5,270 nt of DNA from NCBI GenBank assembly GCA_030526885.1, contig JAUNBV010000097.1:1-5270 (forward strand). The letters run 5' to 3'. Below, in pieces: positions 5,216-5,270 of this stretch. This DNA comes from Syntrophomonadaceae bacterium. Its GTDB lineage: Bacteria > Bacillota > Syntrophomonadia > Syntrophomonadales > Syntrophomonadaceae. The translations under genes and the position numbers were made by a program. The notes beneath the pieces were generated by a model that was not told where the DNA came from, made no database searches, and saw nothing but the letters and a program-made list of their open reading frames with translations. The first letter of the stretch is position 1. Each line of letters opens with the position of its first letter.

Positions 5216-5270
5216 TGCGGACCGACGCGTACATCAGTACGCGAGGGTCGAACCGGCGAAGCTTGACGCA
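5216..5270. repeat. 55-bp direct repeat, copy 2, reaching the window edge
   Basis: This is identical over all 55 bases to copy 1, at an offset of 149 bp. It carries the same hairpin, CGCGTAC (5226-5232), ATCA, GTACGCG (5237-5243), with flanking GACC (5220-5223) and GGTC (5246-5249). It ends with the window, so the repeat may be longer and further copies may follow. Confidence 0.85.

Larger units (their letters stand above)
4945..5270. other. Gene-free, repeat-rich intergenic region running off the window
   Basis: No credible coding region was found here; the short open frames lack ribosome binding sites and family resemblance. The stretch contains, in order, a GCTAGC/GTTAGC word cluster (4951-5066), a first 55-bp repeat, a 94-bp spacer with its own inverted repeat, and a second 55-bp repeat reaching the last base. 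No canonical terminator lies immediately behind the AI-2E stop codon; the first GC-rich stem followed by T residues is in the spacer near 5127-5135. Confidence 0.7.

Noticed and set aside
5067..5270. CRISPR array
   Set aside because: There are only two copies, the repeat (55 bp) and spacer (94 bp) are far too long, and no cas gene is present.

Overview
The window (5270 bp, GC-rich, roughly 55-60% by eye) looks like chromosomal DNA of a GC-rich Clostridia-type Bacillota, perhaps an uncultured gut lineage. The evidence is indirect: AAGGAG- and GGGAG-type ribosome binding sites, a Bacillota-style lipoprotein, a serine hydrolase of the class A beta-lactamase fold and an AI-2E family membrane protein. 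No taxonomic marker gene is present, so this placement is an inference.

Layout, left to right. (1) 3-602 (+) is the 3' part of a serine beta-lactamase-like hydrolase; its start lies upstream of the window. (2) It converges on a minus-strand lipoprotein gene (685-1689), and the 82-bp gap holds a 7-bp perfect hairpin (609-626) able to end transcription from both sides. (3) 1755-3539 (-) encodes a 594-aa AMP-forming acyl-CoA synthetase of the long-chain type. It lies just upstream of the lipoprotein gene on the same strand and the two may be co-transcribed. Its fold is clear, but several catalytic motifs are altered. (4) A 190-bp divergent intergenic region carries a good extended -10 promoter for the rightward gene and a small leader hairpin with a T7 tract. 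(5) 3730-4944 (+) encodes a 404-aa AI-2E/PerM family membrane protein, probably starting at TTG. (6) 4945-5270 has no gene but is dense in structure. It holds a cluster of GCTAGC/GTTAGC words forming a long imperfect hairpin, then two perfect 55-bp direct repeats 149 bp apart, each containing an interrupted palindrome. Between the copies lies a further inverted repeat enclosing a degenerate 20-bp duplication.

The genes do not form an obvious single pathway. All four products plausibly act at or near the cell envelope: an exported hydrolase, a surface lipoprotein, a fatty-acid-activating enzyme and a membrane exporter. The part most likely to be undescribed is the repeat region at the right end, which is cut off by the window edge. 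No defence, CRISPR, phage or transposase gene is visible.
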